A stretch of DNA of 49,644 nucleotides from a virus. The stretch lies in IMG/VR virus record IMGVR_UViG_3300021061_000025, positions 1 to 49,644 of that record; one strand, written 5' to 3'. The first letter of the stretch is position 1. Each line of letters starts with the position of its first letter. Below the pieces are notes generated by a model. The model was not told where the DNA came from. It did not search any database and saw only the letters and a program-made list of their open reading frames with translations. Of this stretch, positions 1 through 5,393 are shown in pieces. A program made the position numbers and the translations under genes.

Positions 1-164
1 CATCCGAAAGTCAAAGTGATGAGTGGACACCCCTCCACCAGAACTGCGCCATCCGGAGTGGCTGGTAAAGCTGGTCATCGAGCCGCTGAAGCCACGCAAC
101 CGCCTGCGTACGGCGAGGTGGGTCCTGACGCTGTTTCTCTCTGCCGCGGTCGCCGGGATGTTCC
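1..164. repeat. Left copy of 164-bp contig-end direct repeat
   Basis: The first 164 bases are repeated at 49481-49644 with one difference (A at 37, G at 49517). The copy starts in the last codons of the gene ending at 49499 and stops inside the membrane-protein gene starting at 23. This is most simply the overlap of a circular assembly, giving a unique length of 49480 bp. A true short terminal repeat is the alternative, but the break inside a gene argues against it. Confidence 0.95.
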
Positions 165-259
165 GAGAAGTAACGCACATGATTGCGATGCGCCTGGAGT
201 GGGAACCGCCGCCCCCGAGGTCCGGGGAGCGGATGCCGGGGGTCGACCCGGTGAAGTGA
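23..259 (+). CDS. Small single-pass membrane protein, lysis-region
   Basis: A 78-residue protein starting with GTG just after the stop of the preceding gene (reading across the circular junction). Residues about 30-48 form one hydrophobic segment (WVLTLFLSAAVAGMF) behind a basic stretch, and the C-terminus is proline-rich, so it probably sits in the inner membrane with a short soluble tail. It opens the small-gene lysis cluster. The only base differing between the two contig-end copies is a third-codon change (CCA/CCG, both Pro) in this frame, which supports the reading frame. No recognised family; a spanin or holin-accessory role is only positional inference. Confidence 0.6.
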   Translation: MDTPPPELRHPEWLVKLVIEPLKPRNRLRTARWVLTLFLSAAVAGMFREVTHMIAMRLEWEPPPPRSGERMPGVDPVK

Positions 260-272
260 GTGGAGATGTCGA

Positions 273-503
273 ATGAGGAATATCCCAGCCGAGGAACGGG
301 CGACTGGCGCGACCTCGACAAGGCTGAGGTGCACACCCTCAGAGTCGTCTTCCGAGCGCTTGAAGCTGCTGGAACGGCTGGCCTCAGGAGCGTTGTCGCT
401 CTTGAGCAAGCTACAGGAGATCAACGCCGCGCACTTACCAGAGAAATCCGAGAACAACTCAAATACGTCTGTGACGTCGGACTTAGCTGCGTCGACGCCC
501 TGA
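273..503 (+). CDS. Small hypothetical protein in lysis cluster
   Basis: A 76-residue protein whose ATG follows a GGAG motif (262-265) at 7-base spacing. Its third codon positions are GC-rich, like those of neighbouring genes. Residues about 25-50 form a likely amphipathic helix (leucine/lysine pattern), and the tail is Ser/Thr/Asn-rich. Another frame is open across the same stretch (266-517) and ends in ATGA at the next start, but its third positions are much less GC-biased and its start has no spaced ribosome site, so I prefer this frame. Function unknown. Confidence 0.5.
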   Translation: MRNIPAEERATGATSTRLRCTPSESSSERLKLLERLASGALSLLSKLQEINAAHLPEKSENNSNTSVTSDLAASTP

Positions 504-513
504 AAGGATGCGA

Positions 514-765
514 ATGAAAATCAAGAATGCGAAGAACAAGGTACTGGCCGCCGTCGCCTCCACCGTTGCCGGCGCCGGGGCGGTTGTTGGCCTGGCCGCG
601 ACGGGCGTAGGCCTTCCAGCCGCCATCGTGACCGCGGCGAAGTGGATTGTCACCTGGGGGACGGTCTTCGGGGTCGTGGCCGCCAAAGCCCTCCCCGGGA
701 ACGGGAAGAACGCCCCCAAGAAAGACGCCCGCGGCCAAATCGCCGACGCCGAAGACCCCCGATGA
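514..765 (+). CDS. Putative holin (two membrane segments)
   Basis: An 83-residue protein with two hydrophobic segments at about residues 9-32 and 36-58, a very short turn, and a charged Lys/Asp-rich C-terminal tail, the usual plan of class II holins. An ATG six bases upstream (508) is also in frame, but AAAGGA at 503-508 is spaced correctly only for the ATG at 514. The gene overlaps a 26-residue membrane peptide by ATGA, and the endolysin lies 74 bases downstream. The holin role is inferred from topology and position; there is no sequence-level family match. Confidence 0.6.
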   Translation: MKIKNAKNKVLAAVASTVAGAGAVVGLAATGVGLPAAIVTAAKWIVTWGTVFGVVAAKALPGNGKNAPKKDARGQIADAEDPR

Positions 766-842
766 CCACCCGGGACTCGGTGTTCTTCTGCGCTGGGGCC
801 GTCCTGGTTCTTGGAGTCGTCCTCATAGCCCTATTCGTATGA
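762..842 (+). CDS. 26-residue membrane peptide between holin candidate and endolysin
   Basis: A tiny gene with ATGA overlaps at both ends (with the holin candidate at 762-765 and the endolysin at 839-842). After six polar residues almost the whole product is one hydrophobic helix (FFCAGAVLVLGVVLIALF). The double coupling suggests translation in fixed proportion to its neighbours. It may tune the holin or may only carry ribosomes through to the endolysin. No family can be recognised at this size. Confidence 0.55.
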   Translation: MTTRDSVFFCAGAVLVLGVVLIALFV

Positions 843-1357
843 GCGTTAACCTCCCCCCATCGCCGTTCCGCGACCCTCCCCCTCTGCCAATCACCGACGG
901 GGAGGCGTTCCGGCTATCCCTCTTGCGCCCAGATGCAAGGGCCAGGGCCGAGGGAGTCATGCGGCGGATGATGCAGCGGGGGCACGACTGCCCATACGTC
1001 GGGTCAACCAGGCGTACCCAGCGAGAGCAGGAAGACGCCCAGAGACGAGGGACCAGCTCCGCGTCCCAGACCCTGTCCTGGCACCTCCTGGACCGAGCAG
1101 TCGACTTCAGGAAGCGCCTCCCAGGGAACAAGCCAGACCCGACCACCAAGGACGAGAGGTTCTTCCTGGACCTCTGGGAGTGCGCAGAGGAAGAGGGGAT
1201 GCGCTGCCTCGGCTTCGAAAAGGACCACGCCGGTAAGCCCGTGAAGCTCTATATCAACAACGGCAAGCTGTGGGACCCTGGCCACTGCGAATGGCGCCAG
1301 CCCTACGTTTCTCTCGTCCAGGCCACCGCGGCGGAGGCGCCCTACCTCATCGCCTAG
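839..1357 (+). CDS. Endolysin, peptidase M15 (L,D-/D,D-peptidase type)
   Basis: A 172-residue zinc peptidase expected to cut peptide bonds in peptidoglycan. The M15 signature SxHxxxxAxD is seen at residues 80-89 (S80, H82, D89), followed by WDPGHCEW at 145-152, giving D146, H149 and E151. By family knowledge H82, D89 and H149 bind zinc and D146 is the general base. There is no signal peptide, so export should depend on the upstream holin candidate. An in-frame upstream extension to 647 exists, but the ATG at 839 overlaps the previous stop (ATGA) and the M15 fold fits this length. The gene ends in a CTAG shared with the convergent minus-strand gene. Confidence 0.85.
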   Translation: MSVNLPPSPFRDPPPLPITDGEAFRLSLLRPDARARAEGVMRRMMQRGHDCPYVGSTRRTQREQEDAQRRGTSSASQTLSWHLLDRAVDFRKRLPGNKPDPTTKDERFFLDLWECAEEEGMRCLGFEKDHAGKPVKLYINNGKLWDPGHCEWRQPYVSLVQATAAEAPYLIA

Positions 1358-1560
1358 CGGACCCGCTTTCGCTTTAGCGGGTTCTTAGACTGCCTCCAAA
1401 GCAGCCACCCCATAACCCCCGTGGCCAACGTGAAAACGGGGATGCACACGAGAACCACCCACGTCTCGTCTGCCCAGAGGGCAGACCACGCGCTCACGCT
1501 GGCGGCACTGATAGATACCACCCACGCCGCCGCTTCTTTCTTGGTGATAGGTTGATTCAA
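1354..1560 (-). CDS. Small two-pass membrane protein, last gene of HTTM operon
   Basis: A 68-residue protein. The most likely start is a TTG at 1560 overlapping the stop of the HTTM gene (TTGA); a longer upstream reading is open but would lie wholly within that gene. Two hydrophobic segments (residues about 11-29 and 34-56) are followed by a strongly basic C-terminus ending RKRVR, predicting a cytoplasmic tail. Its stop shares the CTAG at 1354-1357 with the endolysin stop. No family recognised. The coupling suggests it works with the HTTM protein. Confidence 0.55.
   Translation of the reverse strand: MNQPITKKEAAAWVVSISAASVSAWSALWADETWVVLVCIPVFTLATGVMGWLLWRQSKNPLKRKRVR
1361..1382. terminator. 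Hairpin at the convergent end of endolysin and HTTM operon
   Basis: A 7-bp perfect stem, ACCCGCT/AGCGGGT, with an 8-base loop (1368-1375) lies immediately after the endolysin stop and inside the last codons of the converging minus gene. On the plus strand it is followed by TTCTTAG, a weak T-run. It is probably the end of the late transcript, possibly acting in both directions. Confidence 0.5.
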
Positions 1561-2795
1561 AGGGTCACCCGACAAACGAGCCGTCCGTCTGAGTAGAAGG
1601 CTACAGCGTACTTCCCATTCCCCCCTAGCTCCCGGTCGAACTTCACAAGCGTCTCTACCCTCCAGCGGTCGATATCCTCCACCCAGCACCTATCCCCCAT
1701 CCCAACCCTTTCTCTCCTCCACATGAGCGCCACGCCGTAGTAGATGCGCTCCGAGGCATGCCAGGCGAGCCTGCCACCTTTCTCGTCGTTCAAGGGGAGC
1801 CGGGTTTCCTTGCCACCCTCGAGCCGATAGAGAACCGCGTAACTCTCGTTCGTCCGAAGGTCCGTCCGGTTGAAGACGTTCACCGGGGATATGCCAAGGT
1901 GCTCAGAGAGGACGGGCAGGGGGTTGACGCTCCCGGCGACAGGGTAGTCCGCTACCGCCAGAAGACACCCAGCGACGAACACGAACACCCCTATCCCTGC
2001 TCGATTCCCCTCGGGGGGCTGGAGCTTGAGCGGGGGACCCCAGAAAACCAGGGCCCACAGGAGGAGCTCGAAGTACGGGAGCCACGCCAGGTGCAACAGG
2101 AGAGCGCTGGAGACGAAGAAGGCGAGCCCATAGCCACAGACCGCCAGTCGGCCGAATCGGCTTCCCCAGAGCGCAAGGGGAAGCATTAGGACCTCCCACG
2201 CAAGCATCGCCAGGGTGGCGACCAGGGACCCCACGGAAGCAGCTCCCGGGAGCCTCGCTACGACCCACCGAAAGGCGTCGGCGTGGGCGCTGAAGTAGGG
2301 GTTGGTGAACACCAGAACCTGAGCCTCTCCCGAGCGCCAGAGCCGGTCCTGCAGGTGAAACTGCGCGGCCGAGAGAGAGGCCACGGCGTAGGCCGTAAGC
2401 GCCATGAGGCGGAGCAGATTCGCCCTGCTCTCCGTCGGAGAGCCCCATACGCGGTAGATAGCCGTGACCCACCGCCAGCGTAGTCGGGCGTCCAGGGACA
2501 GCTCCGTCCCGGCTGGCAAGAAGGCCATGACCAGGCAGAGCATCTGCACGACCATCGTAGACAGGGACCAGGACAAAAGAACTTGGTCCGCGTGCCACTG
2601 GAACAGAAATAGGGAGAGAGCTGCGAGCGGCGCCAGAAACCCCACTGCGAGCATGAGCGCCGCTGACAGCTCGAAGCCTATAGCAAGCCACTGTGCCGGC
2701 GACGTATCCAGGTGCGCCAGGGCCCACAGGTTCGTCCCGTAGCGGTGGAGCAGGACAGCCCCAAAGGCTATCCGGATGAGGTTGATGCGGAACAC
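1557..2795 (-). CDS. HTTM-family (vitamin K-dependent gamma-carboxylase-like) membrane protein
   Basis: A 412-residue integral membrane protein with roughly eight hydrophobic segments in residues 5-283 and a soluble C-terminal domain (about 284-412), probably outside the cytoplasm. Family-like landmarks are the N-terminal NLIRIAFG segment, LPAGTELSLDARLR after the third helix (about 93-106), an HLQDRLWRSGEA stretch (147-158) and WEVLMLPLAL (200-209). This order matches HTTM proteins, the membrane fold shared with gamma-glutamyl carboxylase. I see no obvious counterpart of the carboxylase catalytic lysine. It starts with GTG inside the end of the previous gene. HTTM genes are common in bacteria, but I know of no well-described phage case. 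Cargo, exclusion or modification of an envelope component are all possible. Confidence 0.7.
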   Translation of the reverse strand: MFRINLIRIAFGAVLLHRYGTNLWALAHLDTSPAQWLAIGFELSAALMLAVGFLAPLAALSLFLFQWHADQVLLSWSLSTMVVQMLCLVMAFLPAGTELSLDARLRWRWVTAIYRVWGSPTESRANLLRLMALTAYAVASLSAAQFHLQDRLWRSGEAQVLVFTNPYFSAHADAFRWVVARLPGAASVGSLVATLAMLAWEVLMLPLALWGSRFGRLAVCGYGLAFFVSSALLLHLAWLPYFELLLWALVFWGPPLKLQPPEGNRAGIGVFVFVAGCLLAVADYPVAGSVNPLPVLSEHLGISPVNVFNRTDLRTNESYAVLYRLEGGKETRLPLNDEKGGRLAWHASERIYYGVALMWRRERVGMGDRCWVEDIDRWRVETLVKFDRELGGNGKYAVAFYSDGRLVCRVTL

Positions 2796-2953
2796 GGGGG
2801 GCCGCCGAGTATCGCCTTCTCTTCCCGCAGCAACAACTCCAGCTCGACGCGCTCTCTCTGCTCCCCTGCGATCACCCTCGCCTGTAGCTCTTCCCTGGCT
2901 CTCTTGGAGAGCTTCCCGGTAACGAGGGCGTAGGCCCCTTCGGGGATGGTCAT
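2768..2953 (-). CDS. Small helical protein in HTTM operon
   Basis: A 61-residue protein starting at an ATG that overlaps the nuclease stop by ATGA. Residues about 12-48 are a charged helix rich in Glu, Arg and Leu (KLSKRAREELQARV), likely coiled-coil. The last 12 residues are small and polar, and their codons overlap the start of the HTTM gene by 28 bases. There is no membrane segment and no recognised family. It may be an assembly partner of the nuclease or simply a coupling ORF. Confidence 0.55.
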   Translation of the reverse strand: MTIPEGAYALVTGKLSKRAREELQARVIAGEQRERVELELLLREEKAILGGPPCSASTSSG

Positions 2954-3228
2954 ACCTTCAGCCCGCACGCCCTCAAGGCTTCCTCCTCCGTCTGGACCAC
3001 GAAGTAGGACCATGGGAAGAGCTTCTGTAGCGCCTGCTCGGACTCAGTGAGCTTGCGGCAGTGAGGGGGGCCTGGTTTTTTGATCTCGAGAAACACAACC
3101 TCTCCTCCCAGGGTCTCTGTGACGAGGTCGCACCCAAAGCCGTGGTACCTGGCCACGTCCTTTACTGGGCGCCCAATGCGTTCCAGGGCTCGCTTGATGG
3201 GCAGGTGATTGACATCAGTTCGGTACAC
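2950..3228 (-). CDS. PD-(D/E)XK / VRR-NUC-like nuclease
   Basis: A 92-residue protein with a compact nuclease signature: GFGCDL (D34), then a beta strand ending FLEIKKPG (E48-x-K50), then a Q-containing helix (ESEQALQ, Q65/Q68). This D...ExK...Q order is that of the VRR-NUC branch of PD-(D/E)XK enzymes, which cut structured or double-stranded DNA with divalent metal. The GTG at 3228 is chosen because AAGGAGG lies about 11 bases upstream; an ATG at 3291 would overlap the previous gene by 61 bases. It sits between two small genes of the HTTM operon. It could be an anti-phage effector or a recombination nuclease. Confidence 0.7.
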   Translation of the reverse strand: MYRTDVNHLPIKRALERIGRPVKDVARYHGFGCDLVTETLGGEVVFLEIKKPGPPHCRKLTESEQALQKLFPWSYFVVQTEEEALRACGLKV

Positions 3229-3230
3229 TC

Positions 3231-3497
3231 CTAGTTCGCCTCCTTCTCCAGGCGCTCTTTCGTGCAGCCAGCACACGACGGGTCCGTACATGGCAAGAGC
3301 AGAGAGGCCGCCTCTTCGTTCGAGAGTCCCGCCCTCCTGAGCCTCCGTACGAATTCCACGGTGGCGTGAGCCGTCCCCTCGCCCAGCCCTGACCTAAACC
3401 CCCTCTTTATGGCAACCCGGTAGATGGGGACCCATGCAACTACCGCGAGAACGGACGTCCCGAAGAAGACGACCACCGCAAACGCCTCTGCGCTCAT
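3231..3497 (-). CDS. Membrane-anchored protein with Cys cluster, first gene of HTTM operon
   Basis: An 88-residue protein with an N-terminal membrane segment (residues about 4-28), a basic stop-transfer (AIKRGFRSG) and a soluble helical part ending in CTDPSCAGCTKE (about 70-81), a possible metal or disulfide cluster. The ATG has a good ribosome site, AAGGAA, seven bases upstream. It heads the minus-strand operon, with the nuclease GTG only two bases beyond its stop. Its own promoter must lie in or beyond the divergent XRE gene. No family recognised. Confidence 0.65.
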   Translation of the reverse strand: MSAEAFAVVVFFGTSVLAVVAWVPIYRVAIKRGFRSGLGEGTAHATVEFVRRLRRAGLSNEEAASLLLPCTDPSCAGCTKERLEKEAN

Positions 3498-3515
3498 CGT
3501 GATATTCCTTTCGAG

Positions 3516-3953
3516 GTGGACCGTGACGAACTCCTCCGCCTAGCCGACCAAGCAGCCGCCCTAGCCCTGGAGAACGAGAAAACAGCGGCCATGCTGCGCC
3601 GCCAGGAAGCCCGATTCCGAGAGATGGCGGAGGAGGTCACGCGCGAAAGAGTATTGCACAACCGTTTACAACCGTCTACAGTAAACGGCAACATGCACTC
3701 TGCCCAGCGCTTGGCCATCTCCGCGGGCGTATCCGGGGATGACGCCTTTCTACAGACCATCCGCTCCGCCAAGCCAAAGGGGTACACCCAGAACGCCCTG
3801 GCCACGGCCATAGGCGTTAGCGACGGCCTTCTAAGCCTCTACCGCCATGGTAAGCGAAAAATCCCCCTGAAACGCGCCAAGCGCATCGAGAAACTTACGG
3901 GCTGGCCCGCAGACGCCGAGCACTGGCCCGGCGGCATCGTCGATATCGAGTAG
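3516..3953 (+). CDS. XRE/Cro-type transcriptional regulator with nested leaderless start
   Basis: The full frame gives 145 residues: an N-terminal charged helix (about 1-46, coiled-coil-like), a linker encoded by operator DNA, and an XRE helix-turn-helix at about residues 88-135 (YTQNALATAIGVSDGLLSLYRHGKR). The GTG at 3516 has no clear ribosome site and lies 18 bases from the divergent gene. A consensus-like promoter (3654-3682) and a 27-bp palindrome sit inside the frame, just before an in-frame ATG at 3693 that would give an 86-residue, essentially leaderless HTH protein. I judge the short form the likely repressor or Cro, although third-position GC suggests the 5-prime part is also coding. 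Likely to bind GTTTAC/GTAAAC sites here and at 4001-4024. Confidence 0.7.
   Translation: MDRDELLRLADQAAALALENEKTAAMLRRQEARFREMAEEVTRERVLHNRLQPSTVNGNMHSAQRLAISAGVSGDDAFLQTIRSAKPKGYTQNALATAIGVSDGLLSLYRHGKRKIPLKRAKRIEKLTGWPADAEHWPGGIVDIE
3654..3682 (+). promoter_or_regulatory. Promoter inside regulator gene, leaderless for ATG 3693
   Basis: TTGCAC (3654-3659), 17 bases, TACAGT (3677-3682). Expected initiation is about 3689-3690, three or four bases before the ATG at 3693, so the transcript would be nearly leaderless, as for lambda cI from PRM. The -10 overlaps a palindromic operator, implying autoregulation by the encoded HTH protein. Confidence 0.6.
3662..3688. promoter_or_regulatory. 27-bp operator-like palindrome
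   Basis: CCGTTTAC (3662-3669) and GTAAACGG (3681-3688) form perfect 8-bp arms around an 11-base spacer that itself holds a near-copy half-site, CCGTCTAC. It covers the -10 region of the internal promoter. The GTTTAC/GTAAAC core recurs at 4001-4024 before the early operon, so one regulator probably binds both. Confidence 0.65.
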
Positions 3954-3991
3954 CTGTCCGACGGGCTATGTCGATTTTTGAAGAAAGAGCG

Positions 3992-4024
3992 TTGACACCT
4001 GTAAACACTTACTCTACCGTTTAC
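3992..4024 (+). promoter_or_regulatory. Early promoter with operator half-sites
   Basis: TTGACA (3992-3997), 17 bases, TACCGT (4015-4020). Initiation would fall at about 4027, exactly the A of the ATG of the first early gene. GTAAAC (4001-4006) and GTTTAC (4019-4024) lie in inverted orientation over the spacer and just past the -10, the same half-sites as the palindrome at 3662-3688. Likely the main lytic early promoter, repressed by the XRE protein. Confidence 0.7.
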
Positions 4025-4026
4025 TC

Positions 4027-4272
4027 ATGCTCGAACTTCAAAGCTGGCACGACATGAGCGAGGCCGAGTACGAGTACCGGCTGGAGGACGCCCCGGCCAA
4101 CCCCCGCTGCCACTGGTGCGGCCTGGCTGTCGCGGAGACAGACCCCCAGGTACGGGAGACCCAGCAGGGGGTGTCCTGGGTGTTCCATGCGGAGTGCTTT
4201 GAGAGCCACGCGGACCGGACCCCGACGTCCGTTCGGGAGACCCGGGTGACTCGAATAGTGGAGGTGAAGTGA
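4027..4272 (+). CDS. First early gene, small zinc-binding-like protein
   Basis: An 81-residue protein. CHWC near residue 28 and HAEC near residue 58 give a CxxC...HxxC zinc knuckle arrangement. The N-terminus is acidic and the C-terminus mixed charged. The ATG at 4027 coincides with the predicted transcription start of the early promoter and no ribosome site is possible upstream; an in-frame ATG at 4054 also lacks one. As first gene of the early operon it may be made immediately on infection. Function unknown. Confidence 0.65.
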   Translation: MLELQSWHDMSEAEYEYRLEDAPANPRCHWCGLAVAETDPQVRETQQGVSWVFHAECFESHADRTPTSVRETRVTRIVEVK

Positions 4273-4273
4273 C

Positions 4274-4498
4274 ATGGCCTGCAATGGCTTCGAGGAGACG
4301 GTAGACGGGCGTCTGGTGTTTTGGTTCGTTGGCTACGGCGACGAGTCGACCGGCTGGTGCGTTGACGAGCGGCGCGGAGGAAAGCTGGTTCGCATCCTGT
4401 CAGGCATCCGCTCATACGAGGACGCCGTGAAGAGCGGGCGTGGGTATTACAGCCAGCTTCGCGCCTCCCTCCCTACCCAGAAGGGAGCCCGCCGATGA
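4274..4498 (+). CDS. Small early hypothetical protein
   Basis: A 74-residue protein starting one base after the previous stop. Aromatic and glycine-rich in its first half (LVFWFVGYGDESTGW), then a SYEDAVKSGRGYYSQLR segment that looks like a short helix-turn. It has a single pair of well-separated cysteines. No family recognised. Confidence 0.6.
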   Translation: MACNGFEETVDGRLVFWFVGYGDESTGWCVDERRGGKLVRILSGIRSYEDAVKSGRGYYSQLRASLPTQKGARR

Positions 4499-4656
4499 AC
4501 ACGCTGCTGGACATCGAAGAATTTCCAAGGTGCCCCGTGTGCCGTGGCCGGGAGGCCCATGCCAGCGAGATGATCGACATCTCGAAGGCCATTACGACGC
4601 CGGAACTGCGACCCGCCCACCCGGTGCTCGTTTGCCGTGAGTGCGCCAATGGTTAG
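4495..4656 (+). CDS. 53-residue two-CxxC zinc ribbon
   Basis: The ATG overlaps the previous stop (ATGA) and has AAGGGAG eight bases upstream. CPVC (residues 13-16) and CREC (48-51) form a four-cysteine zinc ribbon with a 31-residue knuckle spacing. The final codons overlap the next gene by eight bases. Likely a small nucleic-acid or protein-binding module; partner unknown. Confidence 0.6.
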   Translation: MNTLLDIEEFPRCPVCRGREAHASEMIDISKAITTPELRPAHPVLVCRECANG

Positions 4657-4951
4657 CGAGTGCGATGTCCACGAGGAGGGCTGCGGGGACTGCCGGCGCT
4701 GCAAGGGCGGCGGAACGAATTGCGACCACGCTCCGAACTACGCCTGTGACTGCCCTCCGTGCCCGGCTTGTAAGGGTGACGGGACGTGCCAGCAATGCGA
4801 GGCGTGGCAGGACGCGCAAGCGCGCTACTGGGGCTGGTACTTCGGCGCGGAGATTCAGCGCGCCGCCCAGCAGGCCCGCGACGAGCGCGAGGACTACGGC
4901 CGTGAGCTGACCGGCAACGAGCGGATGAGCGAAGCCAGGAGGCTCAAGTGA
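4649..4951 (+). CDS. DnaJ-type Cys-rich zinc finger protein
   Basis: A 100-residue protein. Residues about 7-51 hold eleven cysteines in DnaJ central-domain-like pairs (CGDCRRCKGGG, CPACKGDG, CQQC). The rest is a charged helix. DnaJ zinc domains bind unfolded protein, but there is no J-domain here, so a co-chaperone or metal-structured adaptor is only a guess. The ATG at 4649 lies within the tail of the previous gene. Confidence 0.65.
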   Translation: MVSECDVHEEGCGDCRRCKGGGTNCDHAPNYACDCPPCPACKGDGTCQQCEAWQDAQARYWGWYFGAEIQRAAQQARDEREDYGRELTGNERMSEARRLK

Positions 4952-5151
4952 TGACCGGAGACGATCGAACGGACTACCTCGCGGCGGTCACGGATGCGGA
5001 TGTCGGCCCGGCGACGGGAGGCGAGGACGGGTGGCAGTTCATCGTCGACGAGGCAACAGGCGTCGTCTACACGGCGAACCTGTTCGTTGGGCAGGACATC
5101 CCGAGACTGGAGATTGCCGCGCTCATCGACGCCGGGGAGTTGCCGCTATGA
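4951..5151 (+). CDS. Small acidic early protein
   Basis: A 66-residue acidic protein without cysteines (TDYLAAVTDADVG start). ATG at 4951 is preferred over an in-frame GTG at 4948 because AGGAGG sits eight bases upstream. The middle has a short beta-like pattern (GWQFIVDEATGVVYTANLF) and the end is an amphipathic helix. No family recognised. Confidence 0.6.
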   Translation: MTGDDRTDYLAAVTDADVGPATGGEDGWQFIVDEATGVVYTANLFVGQDIPRLEIAALIDAGELPL

Positions 5152-5393
5152 GCGTCGCCATGGTGGACAAGCCAGCTACCTGTCAGGAGTGCGGACAGCC
5201 CTACGAGACAGAGCGAGAGAAGATCAACCGGGAGTACGCGGTAATCCCCTTCCTCCTCGATGCCTTGGTTAAGGGGCTGAGGGTGAGAGAGGGGCAGCAG
5301 TTGACCGAGGGGTTGATTCAGGAGAGGGCGGCGAACCTCTGCCTCGGCTTGCTCGGGGCTTTCGAAATCAAGAGACGGGAGGACGGGAAATGA
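5148..5393 (+). CDS. Small early protein with N-terminal CxxC
   Basis: An 81-residue protein joined by ATGA to its neighbours on both sides (5148-5151 and 5390-5393). CQECGQPYE at residues 12-20 is a single zinc-knuckle half. The rest is helical and ends in a basic KRREDGK. Lying directly upstream of the RecT/Bet gene, it could be an accessory to the annealase, but only position suggests this. Confidence 0.6.
   Translation: MSVAMVDKPATCQECGQPYETEREKINREYAVIPFLLDALVKGLRVREGQQLTEGLIQERAANLCLGLLGAFEIKRREDGK

Noticed and set aside
647-838. An N-terminal extension of the endolysin frame
   Set aside because: It overlaps the holin candidate and the 26-residue peptide in another frame, is Pro/Arg-rich, and the M15 domain is complete from the ATG at 839.
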